From the NCBI RefSeq assembly GCF_002885955.2, contig NZ_POQS01000004.1, forward strand, positions 469,199 to 533,198: DNA of 64,000 nucleotides, written 5' to 3'. Under the pieces are notes generated by a model. It made no database searches. It was not told the DNA's origin and saw nothing but the letters and a program-made list of their open reading frames with translations. Position 1 is the first letter of the stretch, and every line of letters begins with the position of its first letter. Below, piece after piece: positions 1 through 8,010 of this stretch. The position numbers and the translations under genes were made by a program. Source of the DNA: Achromobacter pulmonis. GTDB taxonomy: Bacteria; Pseudomonadota; Gammaproteobacteria; Burkholderiales; Burkholderiaceae_B.

Positions 1-1
1 C

Positions 2-388
2 CCGGGCGTGACGCCCTACGTGATCCGCAGATTGGCGGCGACGCCGGCCATGGTCGCGAAAATCGAGGGACACCAGCGCCATATCGCCGGCGCGTACGGA
101 ATTTCGATGGAACAGTCCCGGATTCTGCTGGCGACCGTGGCCTTCCACGGCATGGCGGTAGCCGATACCGTGTATTCCGTCGCGGGCCGGGAACCTGCCG
201 TGGAGGCCGCGCGCGCGGCTGAAGAATCAGAGATGGAAACGGAACTCGATCAAGGCATGCAGGCCCTGATCATCGGTTTGCTCGATATGCTGGAGAACGA
301 CTTGCCACGAAAGGCGGCGGCCCGCCGAAAGACGGAATCGAGCGGGACGGACTCCGACCGCCGTGACGAGGCCGCGCTCGACGGCTAG
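2..388 (+). CDS. TetR-type regulator, C-terminal part (runs off left edge)
   Basis: The reading frame is open to the left edge, so the gene starts outside the window and the GTG at 8 is probably not its start. The visible 128 residues are mostly helical and carry no helix-turn-helix; their character (ligand-binding helical bundle, charged C-terminal tail of Lys/Arg/Ser) fits the effector domain of a TetR-family repressor. This is inference from residue pattern; the DNA-binding domain would lie to the left. Its stop overlaps the stop of the convergent small gene at 385-711 by four bases, so the two share their 3' ends. Confidence 0.45.
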   Translation, partial: PGVTPYVIRRLAATPAMVAKIEGHQRHIAGAYGISMEQSRILLATVAFHGMAVADTVYSVAGREPAVEAARAAEESEMETELDQGMQALIIGLLDMLENDLPRKAAARRKTESSGTDSDRRDEAALDG

Positions 389-711
389 CCGCCGGACGCC
401 TTGGCGGGACGCGCGGCCCCGCACTGCCAGCAGGTAGAGAACTGCGGCTCCAGCCATTCGCCGCAGGCATCGCAGTACCAGTGCGGCAGGTCGCGCGCCG
501 CGGCGCCGTACCCCTCGATGAGACGCATGGCGGCGGCGCGATCGTCCTCGCTCTCGATCCACAGGTCGGGGCCGCACTGGTCGACCGGGATCTCCCCCGC
601 CGCCCCCTGCAGGTAGCGGCCGCTCACGTGGCAGGCGATGCCCGCCTGCTCCAACAGGTTGGCCCAATGCTGGCCGAGGAGCAAGTCTGGCGCGCGGATC
701 AATCGGATCAT
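385..711 (-). CDS. DUF2007-type small protein with C-terminal zinc ribbon
   Basis: A 108-residue protein. The N-terminal 70 residues (LIRAPD, LLEQAGI, then an LWI strand followed by acidic residues) resemble DUF2007, a small ferredoxin-fold domain often called a putative signal-transducing protein. The C-terminus has two CxxC knuckles (CDAC and CWQC, 13 residues apart), a likely zinc ribbon. I chose the ATG at 711 because the upstream extension of the open frame has no family resemblance and runs into the promoter of the divergent LysR gene at 818. Biochemical function is unknown. Confidence 0.7.
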   Translation of the reverse strand: MIRLIRAPDLLLGQHWANLLEQAGIACHVSGRYLQGAAGEIPVDQCGPDLWIESEDDRAAAMRLIEGYGAAARDLPHWYCDACGEWLEPQFSTCWQCGAARPAKASGG

Positions 712-817
712 GAGTGCCACCACTGGAAGAAGGACTACTTGCATCATAAAAGCAGATGTAAGCTGGTGTCCCGCGCTGGCGCCGCCGGCCTTCCAACTCT
801 CTTCAGATCGAATCTGC

Positions 818-1729
818 ATGTCCGCTGGGAAGAATTTCGCTGGAATCATTGCGTTCATGAAGGTCGCCACCCATGGCGGTTTCAACGCGGCGGCCCGCGA
901 GCTGGGCATTTCGGCGCCGGCGGTCAGCCGTAGCGTGGCCCGGCTCGAATCCCGCCTCAACGTGCGCCTGCTGGATCGCTCCACGCATCACGTTTCACTG
1001 ACGCCCGAGGGGCTGCAGTTCTTCGAAGAATGCCTGCCCAGCGTCGACCACCTGACGCGCGCGGTGGAAAACATGAAGGACGCCGGCGACGTGCCGGCGG
1101 GGCTGCTGCGCGTCAGCGCAACCGTCGGATTCGGACGCAAGTGCGTGGCGCCGCTGTTGCCGGCCTTCTGCCAGCGGTACCCCCGGATCCGCCTCGAATT
1201 CGACCTGGACGATCGCCACACGAATTTCGCCGGCGACCAGGTGGACGTGGCCATACGCAACGGGCGCATCCAGGAGGCGGACATCGTCGCGAAGAAAATC
1301 GCGCCGATGCGGCTGATCGTATGCGCGGCGCCCGGCTACCTGGAGCAGGCCGGCGCGCCTGCCGCCATCGACGACCTGAAATCGCACCGGATCATCGCCT
1401 TCCGGCTGAAGGACTCCGGCAAGCCGCACGAATGGGAGTTCAAGGTCGACGGCAAGCTGGTCAAACTGGCGCTGCCCGGGCACCAGGTCTTCAATGACCC
1501 GGAACTGGTGGCGCAAGCGGCGCTGGCAGGCAACGGCCTTGCCCAGCTCGCCAACTACCAGGCCGATCCGCATATTGCCAGCGGACGCTTGATCCCCCTT
1601 CTGGCCGACCTCGTGGCCGATGGGCGCGGGCATTACGCGTGCTATCGCAACCGCAGGCAAATGCCGTTGCGGATCAGGCTGTTCATCGATTACCTGCAAA
1701 CGGCGCTGGGCGGCGCGACGCCGGCGTGA
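818..1729 (+). CDS. LysR-family transcriptional regulator
   Basis: A 303-residue LysR regulator. The helix-turn-helix lies at about residues 13-45 (FMKVATHGGFNAAARELG, then SAPAVSRSVARLE), followed by the linker helix and a periplasmic-binding-like effector domain with RLIVCAAPGYL near the middle. The ATG at 818 gives the normal family N-terminus; 60 extra upstream codons in the same frame look non-coding. It is divergent from the DUF2007 gene and is followed 92 bases on by a membrane-protein gene, either of which may be its target. The effector cannot be deduced. Confidence 0.88.
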   Translation: MSAGKNFAGIIAFMKVATHGGFNAAARELGISAPAVSRSVARLESRLNVRLLDRSTHHVSLTPEGLQFFEECLPSVDHLTRAVENMKDAGDVPAGLLRVSATVGFGRKCVAPLLPAFCQRYPRIRLEFDLDDRHTNFAGDQVDVAIRNGRIQEADIVAKKIAPMRLIVCAAPGYLEQAGAPAAIDDLKSHRIIAFRLKDSGKPHEWEFKVDGKLVKLALPGHQVFNDPELVAQAALAGNGLAQLANYQADPHIASGRLIPLLADLVADGRGHYACYRNRRQMPLRIRLFIDYLQTALGGATPA

Positions 1730-1821
1730 TCCGATGGACAGCGCGGTAATAACCCGATGGCAGCTTCCGCCAGGCAGCCCGGTGCGCCAACATGCGGTAC
1801 CGCATCCCATCGAGGTTCACC

Positions 1822-2898
1822 ATGCAGGAAATCATCGCCCCTCCACTGCCGGCCCGGGCGCCGCTGCCCGCCGGGCGCGCCCAGGCGTCCACGGCCAGGC
1901 TTGAATGGCTATGGCTGCTGCCGTTCGCCGCGGCGCTCTATTACCCCTGGGCGCTACGGTGGGCCCATGCGGGATTCGTGGCCCGGGACGGCTCGGGCGT
2001 CGCGCCCCTGCTCAGCCTGTTGACCGCCTACCTGGTGCCGCTGGCCGGATTCCTCGCCCTGTACGCCTTGGGACGGCAGGCGGCGCTGACCGATCGCCTG
2101 GTGCTGGCAAGACGGTTGGCCCATTTGGCTGTCGCCGCGCCGCCCGCCTATACCTTGCTGGGCGTGCTGCTCTACCTGATGAAAATCAACGGTCACGATA
2201 TCGCCGTATGGACCGGGCTGTGGATCGCGCTGGCGGCCCTGTCGGCCATGACGATGCGCACCACGTTGCCGCGTCCGGCCGTGCTTGACGACCCCGCTGT
2301 CTATTCCAGGCTGAGAGTCGGTCACGGCATCGCATCGCTGGCGCTTCTGCTCGCCTTTCTTGCGCCGCACCTTTTCAACCACATGCTGGGCGTCTTGGGC
2401 AACGACGTGCATATGGCGGCCATGGACGTGTTGCGGGCCGTCTACCGCCACGGCGCCGTCGAGCCCGTCCTCATCACGCTGTTCTTCCTGCAGATTCTCA
2501 GCGGGTTGGTGCTGCTCAAGCCGAAAACCGCGCGGCGCGCCGACATGCTGGATTCCCTGCAGACCGCCTCGGGCATCTACCTGGCGCTCTTCATTGCTTC
2601 GCACATCAACTCGGTATTCGTCCTGGCGCGCTACTTCGGCACCGACACCAACTACGCATGGGCCATCGGCGAGCCCGTCGGGCTGGTCGGAGACGCCTGG
2701 AACATCCGGCTGCTGCCGCACTATTCGATCGCAGTCTGGCTGCTCATCGTCCATCTCGCCTGCGGGCTGCGGGTCGTCATGCGCGGCCATGGCGCATCCG
2801 AATCACGGTCGGCCGCGGCGGCCTTGGGCGTCATCGGCGTGGGCAGCCTGGTGACCATGGTCATCACGGCCGGCATGACCGGCCTGCGCCTGGCATAG
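1822..2898 (+). CDS. Polytopic membrane protein of unknown function
   Basis: A 358-residue protein with roughly nine or ten hydrophobic segments and no family I recognise. Several histidines sit in or beside membrane segments (HLFNHMLG, ASHINSVF, LIVHLACGL), and phrases such as SGIYLALFIASH recall b-type cytochrome subunits of succinate dehydrogenase or fumarate reductase, so heme binding is possible but unproven. The ATG at 1822 has a GAGG ribosome site six bases upstream; an ATG at 1792 is also in frame. It follows the LysR gene in the same direction. No soluble dehydrogenase partner is adjacent. Confidence 0.7.
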   Translation: MQEIIAPPLPARAPLPAGRAQASTARLEWLWLLPFAAALYYPWALRWAHAGFVARDGSGVAPLLSLLTAYLVPLAGFLALYALGRQAALTDRLVLARRLAHLAVAAPPAYTLLGVLLYLMKINGHDIAVWTGLWIALAALSAMTMRTTLPRPAVLDDPAVYSRLRVGHGIASLALLLAFLAPHLFNHMLGVLGNDVHMAAMDVLRAVYRHGAVEPVLITLFFLQILSGLVLLKPKTARRADMLDSLQTASGIYLALFIASHINSVFVLARYFGTDTNYAWAIGEPVGLVGDAWNIRLLPHYSIAVWLLIVHLACGLRVVMRGHGASESRSAAAALGVIGVGSLVTMVITAGMTGLRLA

Positions 2899-2996
2899 GC
2901 CGGCCGCGCGCCGCGTGCTTGCAACGGGCGCGCTTCAAGCCGTTTTCACTATTTGCGCGTCCGCGGCCTCGAAAACATCCAGCCCTGGAGCGATTT

Positions 2997-3953
2997 TTAT
3001 GGACCGGAGTCGGCCCGCACCACGGTCGCCGCCTCGCGCAGCGCGTTCAGGAACAACGTAGCGGCCGCCGCGGCGCGGGCATCGCGCCGGGTCATGATGC
3101 CGACCGGATGCAATCGCGCCTGCAATGCCAGCGGCAGGATCGCCACCTGCCCGTTCTCGGCGAGCGCCCGCGCCACGCGCAACGGAATGGCCGACAGCAG
3201 CGAGGTCCGCTGCAGCAGCGAGACGATGGTCAGAATGGCGCTGGATTCGATGGCGACTTGCGGGAAGCCGGCGCCGCGCGCCGAAACGGCGGCGGCGACC
3301 ATGCTGTACAGCGCGGCATTGCGTGACGGCAGCACCCAGCGGCAAGCGTCCAGGGCGGCGCCGCTCAGCCGGCTGCGCGAGGCCAGGGGATGCGCCGGTC
3401 CGCAGACGACGGCGGTCGCCTCGTCATACAGGATCTCGCACTGCAGGTCCGCGTCCGCGCCCTCCACGCCCAGCCGCCCGACGACGCAATCCAGTTCGCC
3501 CGCGCGCAAGGCCGGCAGCAGCTGCTGCTCCAGGCCTTCGAACAATTCGATGCGCAAAGCGGGGTGGGCCGCCTGCAGGCGCTCGACCGCCAAAGGCACC
3601 AGCAGATGCGCCACCACCGGGAAAATACCCGCCCGCACCTTGCCCGTCGCGCCGTTGGCCGCGGCGGCGAGCTCGGCATGGGTCGCGTCCAGTTCATTCA
3701 GCAGCAGGCGAGCCCGGTCGATCATCAGCAGCCCCAGCGCCGTTGGCGCGACGCCGTGATGCGAACGTTCGAATAGGGCCTGCCCGGCCAGCGCCTCGGC
3801 CTCGCCAAGCAGCTTGCTCAGCGCCGGCTGGCTGAGGTGCATCGCTTCGGCCGCGCGGTGCAGATTCCCCACTCGCCCCAGTTCATCCAGCAACACCAGG
3901 TGGCGAATGCGCAAGCGCGACCGCAATTGCTGCAAAGTGGGAATTTCCGACAT
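2997..3953 (-). CDS. LysR-family transcriptional regulator
   Basis: A 318-residue LysR protein related to the GbpR/PcaQ group: N-terminal RIRHLVLLDELG, then the helix-turn-helix with LSQPALSKLLGEAE, FERSHHGVAPT, and an effector domain. The ATG at 3953 is preferred over a TTG five codons upstream. The gene is divergent from the binding-protein gene at 4074, and the 120-base intergenic space holds repeated TTATC motifs (see 3974-4011), so it probably controls the binding protein-thiolase-ligase operon and itself. Confidence 0.9.
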   Translation of the reverse strand: MSEIPTLQQLRSRLRIRHLVLLDELGRVGNLHRAAEAMHLSQPALSKLLGEAEALAGQALFERSHHGVAPTALGLLMIDRARLLLNELDATHAELAAAANGATGKVRAGIFPVVAHLLVPLAVERLQAAHPALRIELFEGLEQQLLPALRAGELDCVVGRLGVEGADADLQCEILYDEATAVVCGPAHPLASRSRLSGAALDACRWVLPSRNAALYSMVAAAVSARGAGFPQVAIESSAILTIVSLLQRTSLLSAIPLRVARALAENGQVAILPLALQARLHPVGIMTRRDARAAAAATLFLNALREAATVVRADSGP

Positions 3954-3973
3954 GGGCCGCACCCGCAAACTGG

Positions 3974-4011
3974 TTATCGAACGATAAGGAATCGCAATTA
4001 TCCAGTTATCG
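3974..4011. promoter_or_regulatory. Candidate LysR operator: inverted and direct TTATCG repeats
   Basis: TTATCG-AA-CGATAA is a perfect inverted repeat at 3974-3987. Further TTATC copies start at 3998 (TTATCC) and 4006 (TTATCG). The block lies between divergent start codons at 3953 and 4074, the usual place for a LysR operator. Assignment is by position and symmetry only. Confidence 0.5.
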
Positions 4012-4073
4012 CCGACCCGCCCATACTAGGGTCATCCCGCTAGCCGGGCCATATCCAGAAAAGGGGAATAGCC

Positions 4074-5207
4074 ATGTATCGTCGTCTTGCCGCGCTGGCG
4101 CTGGCCTGCGCCCTGGCGCCCAGCGCCGCCCTCGCTGACATCCGCATCGGCGTGATCGCCAGCAGCACCGGGCCCGGCGCTTCCATGGGCTCGCTGTACC
4201 GCAGCACCGTGCCGCTCCTGCCCAAGACGCTGGGCGGCAGGGCCGTGGAGTACATCGCCCTGGACGATGCGACCGACCCCTCTTCCGCGGTCAAGACGGC
4301 GCGCAAGCTCGTCACCGAGAACAAGGTGGACGCCATCATCGGCCCGAGCAATGTGCCGACCTCGATGGCGGTCACGGAAGTCGCTCGCGAAGCGCGCACC
4401 CCGCAGCTGTCGCTGGCGCCCATCGTGGTCAGCCCTGACCGCGCCGAATGGATATTCGTGGTGGCGCACGGCATCGACCTGATGGTGGATTCGCTGACCG
4501 CCGACATGGTCAAGCGCGGCGTGAAGACGGTGGCGTACATCGGCTTCTCGGACGCCTGGGGCGACGCCGTGTACCGCGCGTTGCAGGAATCGGCGGCCAA
4601 GCGCGGCATCAAGGTGCTCAGCAACGAGCGCTATGCGCGCACCGACAATTCGGTCACCGCCCAGGTGCTGAAGATCGTGTCGCTGGCGCCGGACGCGGTG
4701 CTCGTCGGCGGCTCGGGCACGCCAGGCGCCCTGCCCCATCTGTCGCTGCGCGAGCGCGGCTACCGGGGGGTCCAGTACAACACCCATGGCGTCATCAACA
4801 AGGACTTCCTGAAGCTCGGCGGCAAGGGCGTGGATGGCGTGATCGTGCCCAGCGGCCCGGTGCAGGTGGTGGAACAACTGCCTGCCGACAGCCCGATCAA
4901 ACCGGTGGCCAGCCGTTACGCCCAGCAGTACGAATCGACCTACGGCGCCGATTCGCGCAATGCCTTCGCGCCCTATACCTACGACGCCTACCTGCTGCTG
5001 GACGCCGCCGTCGCCAAGATCCCCGCCGACGCCCCCGCCGGCACGCCGGCCTTCCGCCAGGCGTTGCGCGACGCGCTGGAAAGCCTGCAAGGCACGGTGG
5101 GCACTCAGGGCATCTACATGATGTCGCCCACCAACCACAACGGCCTGGACGAGCGCGGCGTCGTGCTGATGCAAGCCCGTTCCGGCGCCTGGCAGTTCCT
5201 GCCCTGA
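4074..5207 (+). CDS. Periplasmic substrate-binding protein (LivK-like)
   Basis: A 377-residue type I periplasmic binding protein. Residues 1-21 form a Sec signal peptide ending ALA; the mature part begins DIRIGVIASSTGPGASMG, the usual start of branched-chain amino acid/amide ABC binding proteins, and carries IIGPSNVPTSMAV and VAYIGFSDAWGD. The ligand in this family ranges from amino acids to aromatic acids. No ABC permease or ATPase follows, so it must use a transporter encoded elsewhere. The thiolase and CoA ligase genes directly downstream suggest an acid that is activated to a CoA thioester. Confidence 0.88.
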   Translation: MYRRLAALALACALAPSAALADIRIGVIASSTGPGASMGSLYRSTVPLLPKTLGGRAVEYIALDDATDPSSAVKTARKLVTENKVDAIIGPSNVPTSMAVTEVAREARTPQLSLAPIVVSPDRAEWIFVVAHGIDLMVDSLTADMVKRGVKTVAYIGFSDAWGDAVYRALQESAAKRGIKVLSNERYARTDNSVTAQVLKIVSLAPDAVLVGGSGTPGALPHLSLRERGYRGVQYNTHGVINKDFLKLGGKGVDGVIVPSGPVQVVEQLPADSPIKPVASRYAQQYESTYGADSRNAFAPYTYDAYLLLDAAVAKIPADAPAGTPAFRQALRDALESLQGTVGTQGIYMMSPTNHNGLDERGVVLMQARSGAWQFLP

Positions 5208-5233
5208 ACCGCCTCTTTGCATCAGGAGTCCGC

Positions 5234-6448
5234 ATGACCGGCGTACACATTCCCTATGGCGTGTATTGGAGCACCCCGTTTTCGCGTTGGCAGGGCAGCC
5301 TGTCACGCCTGCATAGCCTGCGCTTCGCGGCCTGGACCGCGCGCCGCGAACTGGAACGCCGGGGCATCGCGTCCACGGCGCTGCAAAGCGCGGTGCTGGG
5401 CTGCTCGGTGCCGCAGCAGGGGTCGTTCTACGGCCTGCCCTGGGTGGCCGGCATGCTGGACGCGCCTCAACTGGCGGGGCCGGTGGTGTCGCAGGCCTGC
5501 GCCACTTCCGTGCGCGGCCTGGCGACGGCCGCAGCCGAACTCATGCTCGGCCACGCCGAGACCTCCCTGGTACTGATGGCCGACCGCGTTTCCAACGGCC
5601 CGCAGCTCTACTATCCCGATCCTGCCGGCCCCGGCGGTTCCGGCTCGCATGAAAACTGGGTGCTGGACAATTTTTCGCACGACCCGTGGAGCGGGCTGTC
5701 CATGCTGCAGACCGGCGAGCGCGTGGCCGAACGCCACGGCATCTCCACCGAAGAGCAAAATGCGGTCACGCTGCGCCGCTATGAGCAGTACGCGCAGGCC
5801 TGCGCCGATGGACGCCGGTTCCAGCAGCGTTACATGACGCTGCCCTTCGAAGTGCCCGATGCGCGCTACGCCAGGATCGCGTCGGTGATGGAAGGCGACG
5901 AAGGCGTCCACACCACGACGGCGGACGGCCTGGCTCGCCTGGCCCCGGTGCTGCCCGGCGGCACCATCACCTACGGCGGCCAGACGCATCCGGCCGACGG
6001 CAACGCCGGCATGATTCTGGCGACCGCCGGGCGGGCCCGCGAGCTGTCTCGCCGTCCCGAGATCGGCATCGAAATCCTGGCCTTCGGCCAGTCGCGTACC
6101 GAAAAGGGCTACATGCCGCAGGCGCCCATCGAGGCCGCCAGCCGCGCGCTGGCGCGCGCCGGCCTTGCGGTCGCGGACCTGCATGCCGTGAAGACGCACA
6201 ATCCCTTCGTGGTCTCGGACATCGCGTTGGCGCGCGCCACGGGCTTCGATGTCATGGCCATGAACAACAACGGCTGCTCGCTGGTGTGGGGCCACCCCCA
6301 AAGCCCGACCGGCCTGCGGTCCGTCATTGAACTCATCGAGGAACTGGCCGAGCGCGGCGGCGGCCTGGGCCTGTTTACCGGCTGCGCGGCCGGCGACAGC
6401 GCCATGGCGGTGGTGTTGCGGGTGGACGCCGCCGGAGGCGCACGATGA
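5234..6448 (+). CDS. Thiolase-like acyltransferase
   Basis: A 404-residue thiolase-fold protein. The nucleophilic cysteine is recognisable in SQACATSVRG (about residue 93), the histidine in NNNGCSLVWGHPQSP and the second cysteine in LFTGCAAGDS near the C-terminus, all at the expected spacing. The motifs differ from standard acetyl-CoA acetyltransferases (GHPQ rather than GHPxG, CAAG rather than CxxGG), so this is a divergent member and its acyl substrate is open. The ATG at 5234 has AGGAG upstream. The gene ends in ATGA overlap with the ligase, indicating translational coupling. Likely role: thiolytic cleavage in catabolism of the imported acid. Confidence 0.82.
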   Translation: MTGVHIPYGVYWSTPFSRWQGSLSRLHSLRFAAWTARRELERRGIASTALQSAVLGCSVPQQGSFYGLPWVAGMLDAPQLAGPVVSQACATSVRGLATAAAELMLGHAETSLVLMADRVSNGPQLYYPDPAGPGGSGSHENWVLDNFSHDPWSGLSMLQTGERVAERHGISTEEQNAVTLRRYEQYAQACADGRRFQQRYMTLPFEVPDARYARIASVMEGDEGVHTTTADGLARLAPVLPGGTITYGGQTHPADGNAGMILATAGRARELSRRPEIGIEILAFGQSRTEKGYMPQAPIEAASRALARAGLAVADLHAVKTHNPFVVSDIALARATGFDVMAMNNNGCSLVWGHPQSPTGLRSVIELIEELAERGGGLGLFTGCAAGDSAMAVVLRVDAAGGAR

Positions 6449-7956
6449 GCAACGCCGCCCTGAAAAACGCGCCGCGCATTCCCGCGCTGCTGGCGCGCGC
6501 GGCCCGCGACTATCCCGAGCGCACGGCGCTGGTCTACGGCGCGCTGCGCCTCGACTACCGGCGCTATGCGGCCCGGACCTGGGCAGCGGCCAGCCGCCTG
6601 TGCGAGGCCACGCGCCCGGGTGACCGGGTCGCCACCCTGCTGGGCAACTCCGACCTGGCCTGCGTGATGACGCTGGCGCTGCAATGCGCCGGCAACCAGC
6701 ACGTCCCCCTCAATCCGCTCTATACGGCCCGCGAACTCGAATTCATCCTGCGCGACGCGCAACCCGCGCTGCTCATCGCCGATGACGCTTGCGCCGCCGT
6801 GGCCGCCCCGCTGGCGACGGCGCTAGGCATCCGGCTGGTCATGGAAAACGAGGCCCGCGCCTGGATGGAGCGTGCGCCGGGCATGGCGGACGTGCCCGTG
6901 GACGACGCCGACGCCCAGGCGCCCGCCCTGCTGCAGTACACCGGCGGCACGACCGGGCAGCCCAAGGGCGTCATTCTCGGGCGCGACGCCATCGCCACCA
7001 ATGTGCTGCAGCGGGAACTGGCCCTGCCTACCCGTTACGGCGCCGACAGCGTGCTTTGCGCCATGCCGCTGTTCCATTCCTATGGCATGGCCATGGGCCT
7101 GTTCCTGGCCGCCAGCGCGGCGGCGACGCTGGTGGTGCTGCCGCGCTACCGGCCCGACGATGTCTGCGACGCCGTCGAACGCGAGCGCATTACCCTGTTT
7201 CCCGGCAGCCCCACCATCTATACCGGCCTGCTGGGGCACGCCCGCTTCGCGCTCACCGACTGGTCCAGCGTGCGCGTCTGCTATTCGGGCTCCGCGCCGC
7301 TGGCCGAAGAGGTGCACCGGCGCTGGGAGGCCGCGGTGGGCGCGCCCATATACGAAGGCTACGGCCAGACCGAAGCGGGACCGATCCTCACCTACAACGG
7401 CCCGGCGGGAACGCGTCACGGATCGGTGGGCACGCCGGTGGCGTGCACCGAGGTGCAAGTGGTCGATCTGGAATCGGGAACGATGGTGCTGCCGCCCGGC
7501 CAGCGCGGCGAAATCCGCGCGCGCGGGCCGCAGATCATGCAGGGTTACCTGGCCAGGCCCGACGCCACCGCCGAATCCCTGCGCGACGGCTGGCTGTACA
7601 CCGGCGACATCGGCGAATTCGCCGAGGACGGCTTTCTGTACATCCGCGACCGCAAGAAGGACCTGGTGATTTCAGGGGGCTACAACATCTACCCGCGCGA
7701 AGTCGACGAGGTGCTGTATCTGCACCCGGACGTGGCCGAAGCGGCGGCGGTGGGCTGGCCGGACAGCTATCGCGGCGAAGTCATCCGCGCCTTCGTGGTC
7801 CTGCGGCCGGGCGCGGCCATCGACGAGGCCGGCCTGATCGCGCACTGCCAGTCCAATCTGGCGCGCTACAAGGTGCCGGCGGTCATCAGCATTCTCGACG
7901 CCCTGCCCTACACCGGCGCCAACAAGGTCGACAAGAAGGCGCTGCGCGCCACGTAG
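6445..7956 (+). CDS. AMP-forming acyl-CoA ligase
   Basis: A 503-residue member of the ANL superfamily. It has the P-loop-like YTGGTTGQPKG at about residue 164, the GYGQTEAGP core motif, YTGDIGEFAEDGFLYIRDRK, the hinge region and the C-terminal lysine in TGANKVDKKAL that catalyses adenylation. It would convert a carboxylic acid, ATP and CoA into acyl-CoA, AMP and pyrophosphate. It overlaps the thiolase stop by four bases and is last in the operon. Resemblance to long-chain fatty-acid or benzoate-type ligases does not settle the substrate. Confidence 0.9.
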   Translation: MSNAALKNAPRIPALLARAARDYPERTALVYGALRLDYRRYAARTWAAASRLCEATRPGDRVATLLGNSDLACVMTLALQCAGNQHVPLNPLYTARELEFILRDAQPALLIADDACAAVAAPLATALGIRLVMENEARAWMERAPGMADVPVDDADAQAPALLQYTGGTTGQPKGVILGRDAIATNVLQRELALPTRYGADSVLCAMPLFHSYGMAMGLFLAASAAATLVVLPRYRPDDVCDAVERERITLFPGSPTIYTGLLGHARFALTDWSSVRVCYSGSAPLAEEVHRRWEAAVGAPIYEGYGQTEAGPILTYNGPAGTRHGSVGTPVACTEVQVVDLESGTMVLPPGQRGEIRARGPQIMQGYLARPDATAESLRDGWLYTGDIGEFAEDGFLYIRDRKKDLVISGGYNIYPREVDEVLYLHPDVAEAAAVGWPDSYRGEVIRAFVVLRPGAAIDEAGLIAHCQSNLARYKVPAVISILDALPYTGANKVDKKALRAT

Positions 7957-8010
7957 GGTTCTCGTGGCGGGCGCCGAGCCGGCGACCCAAACCTCGCGCC
8001 GCATAACCGA

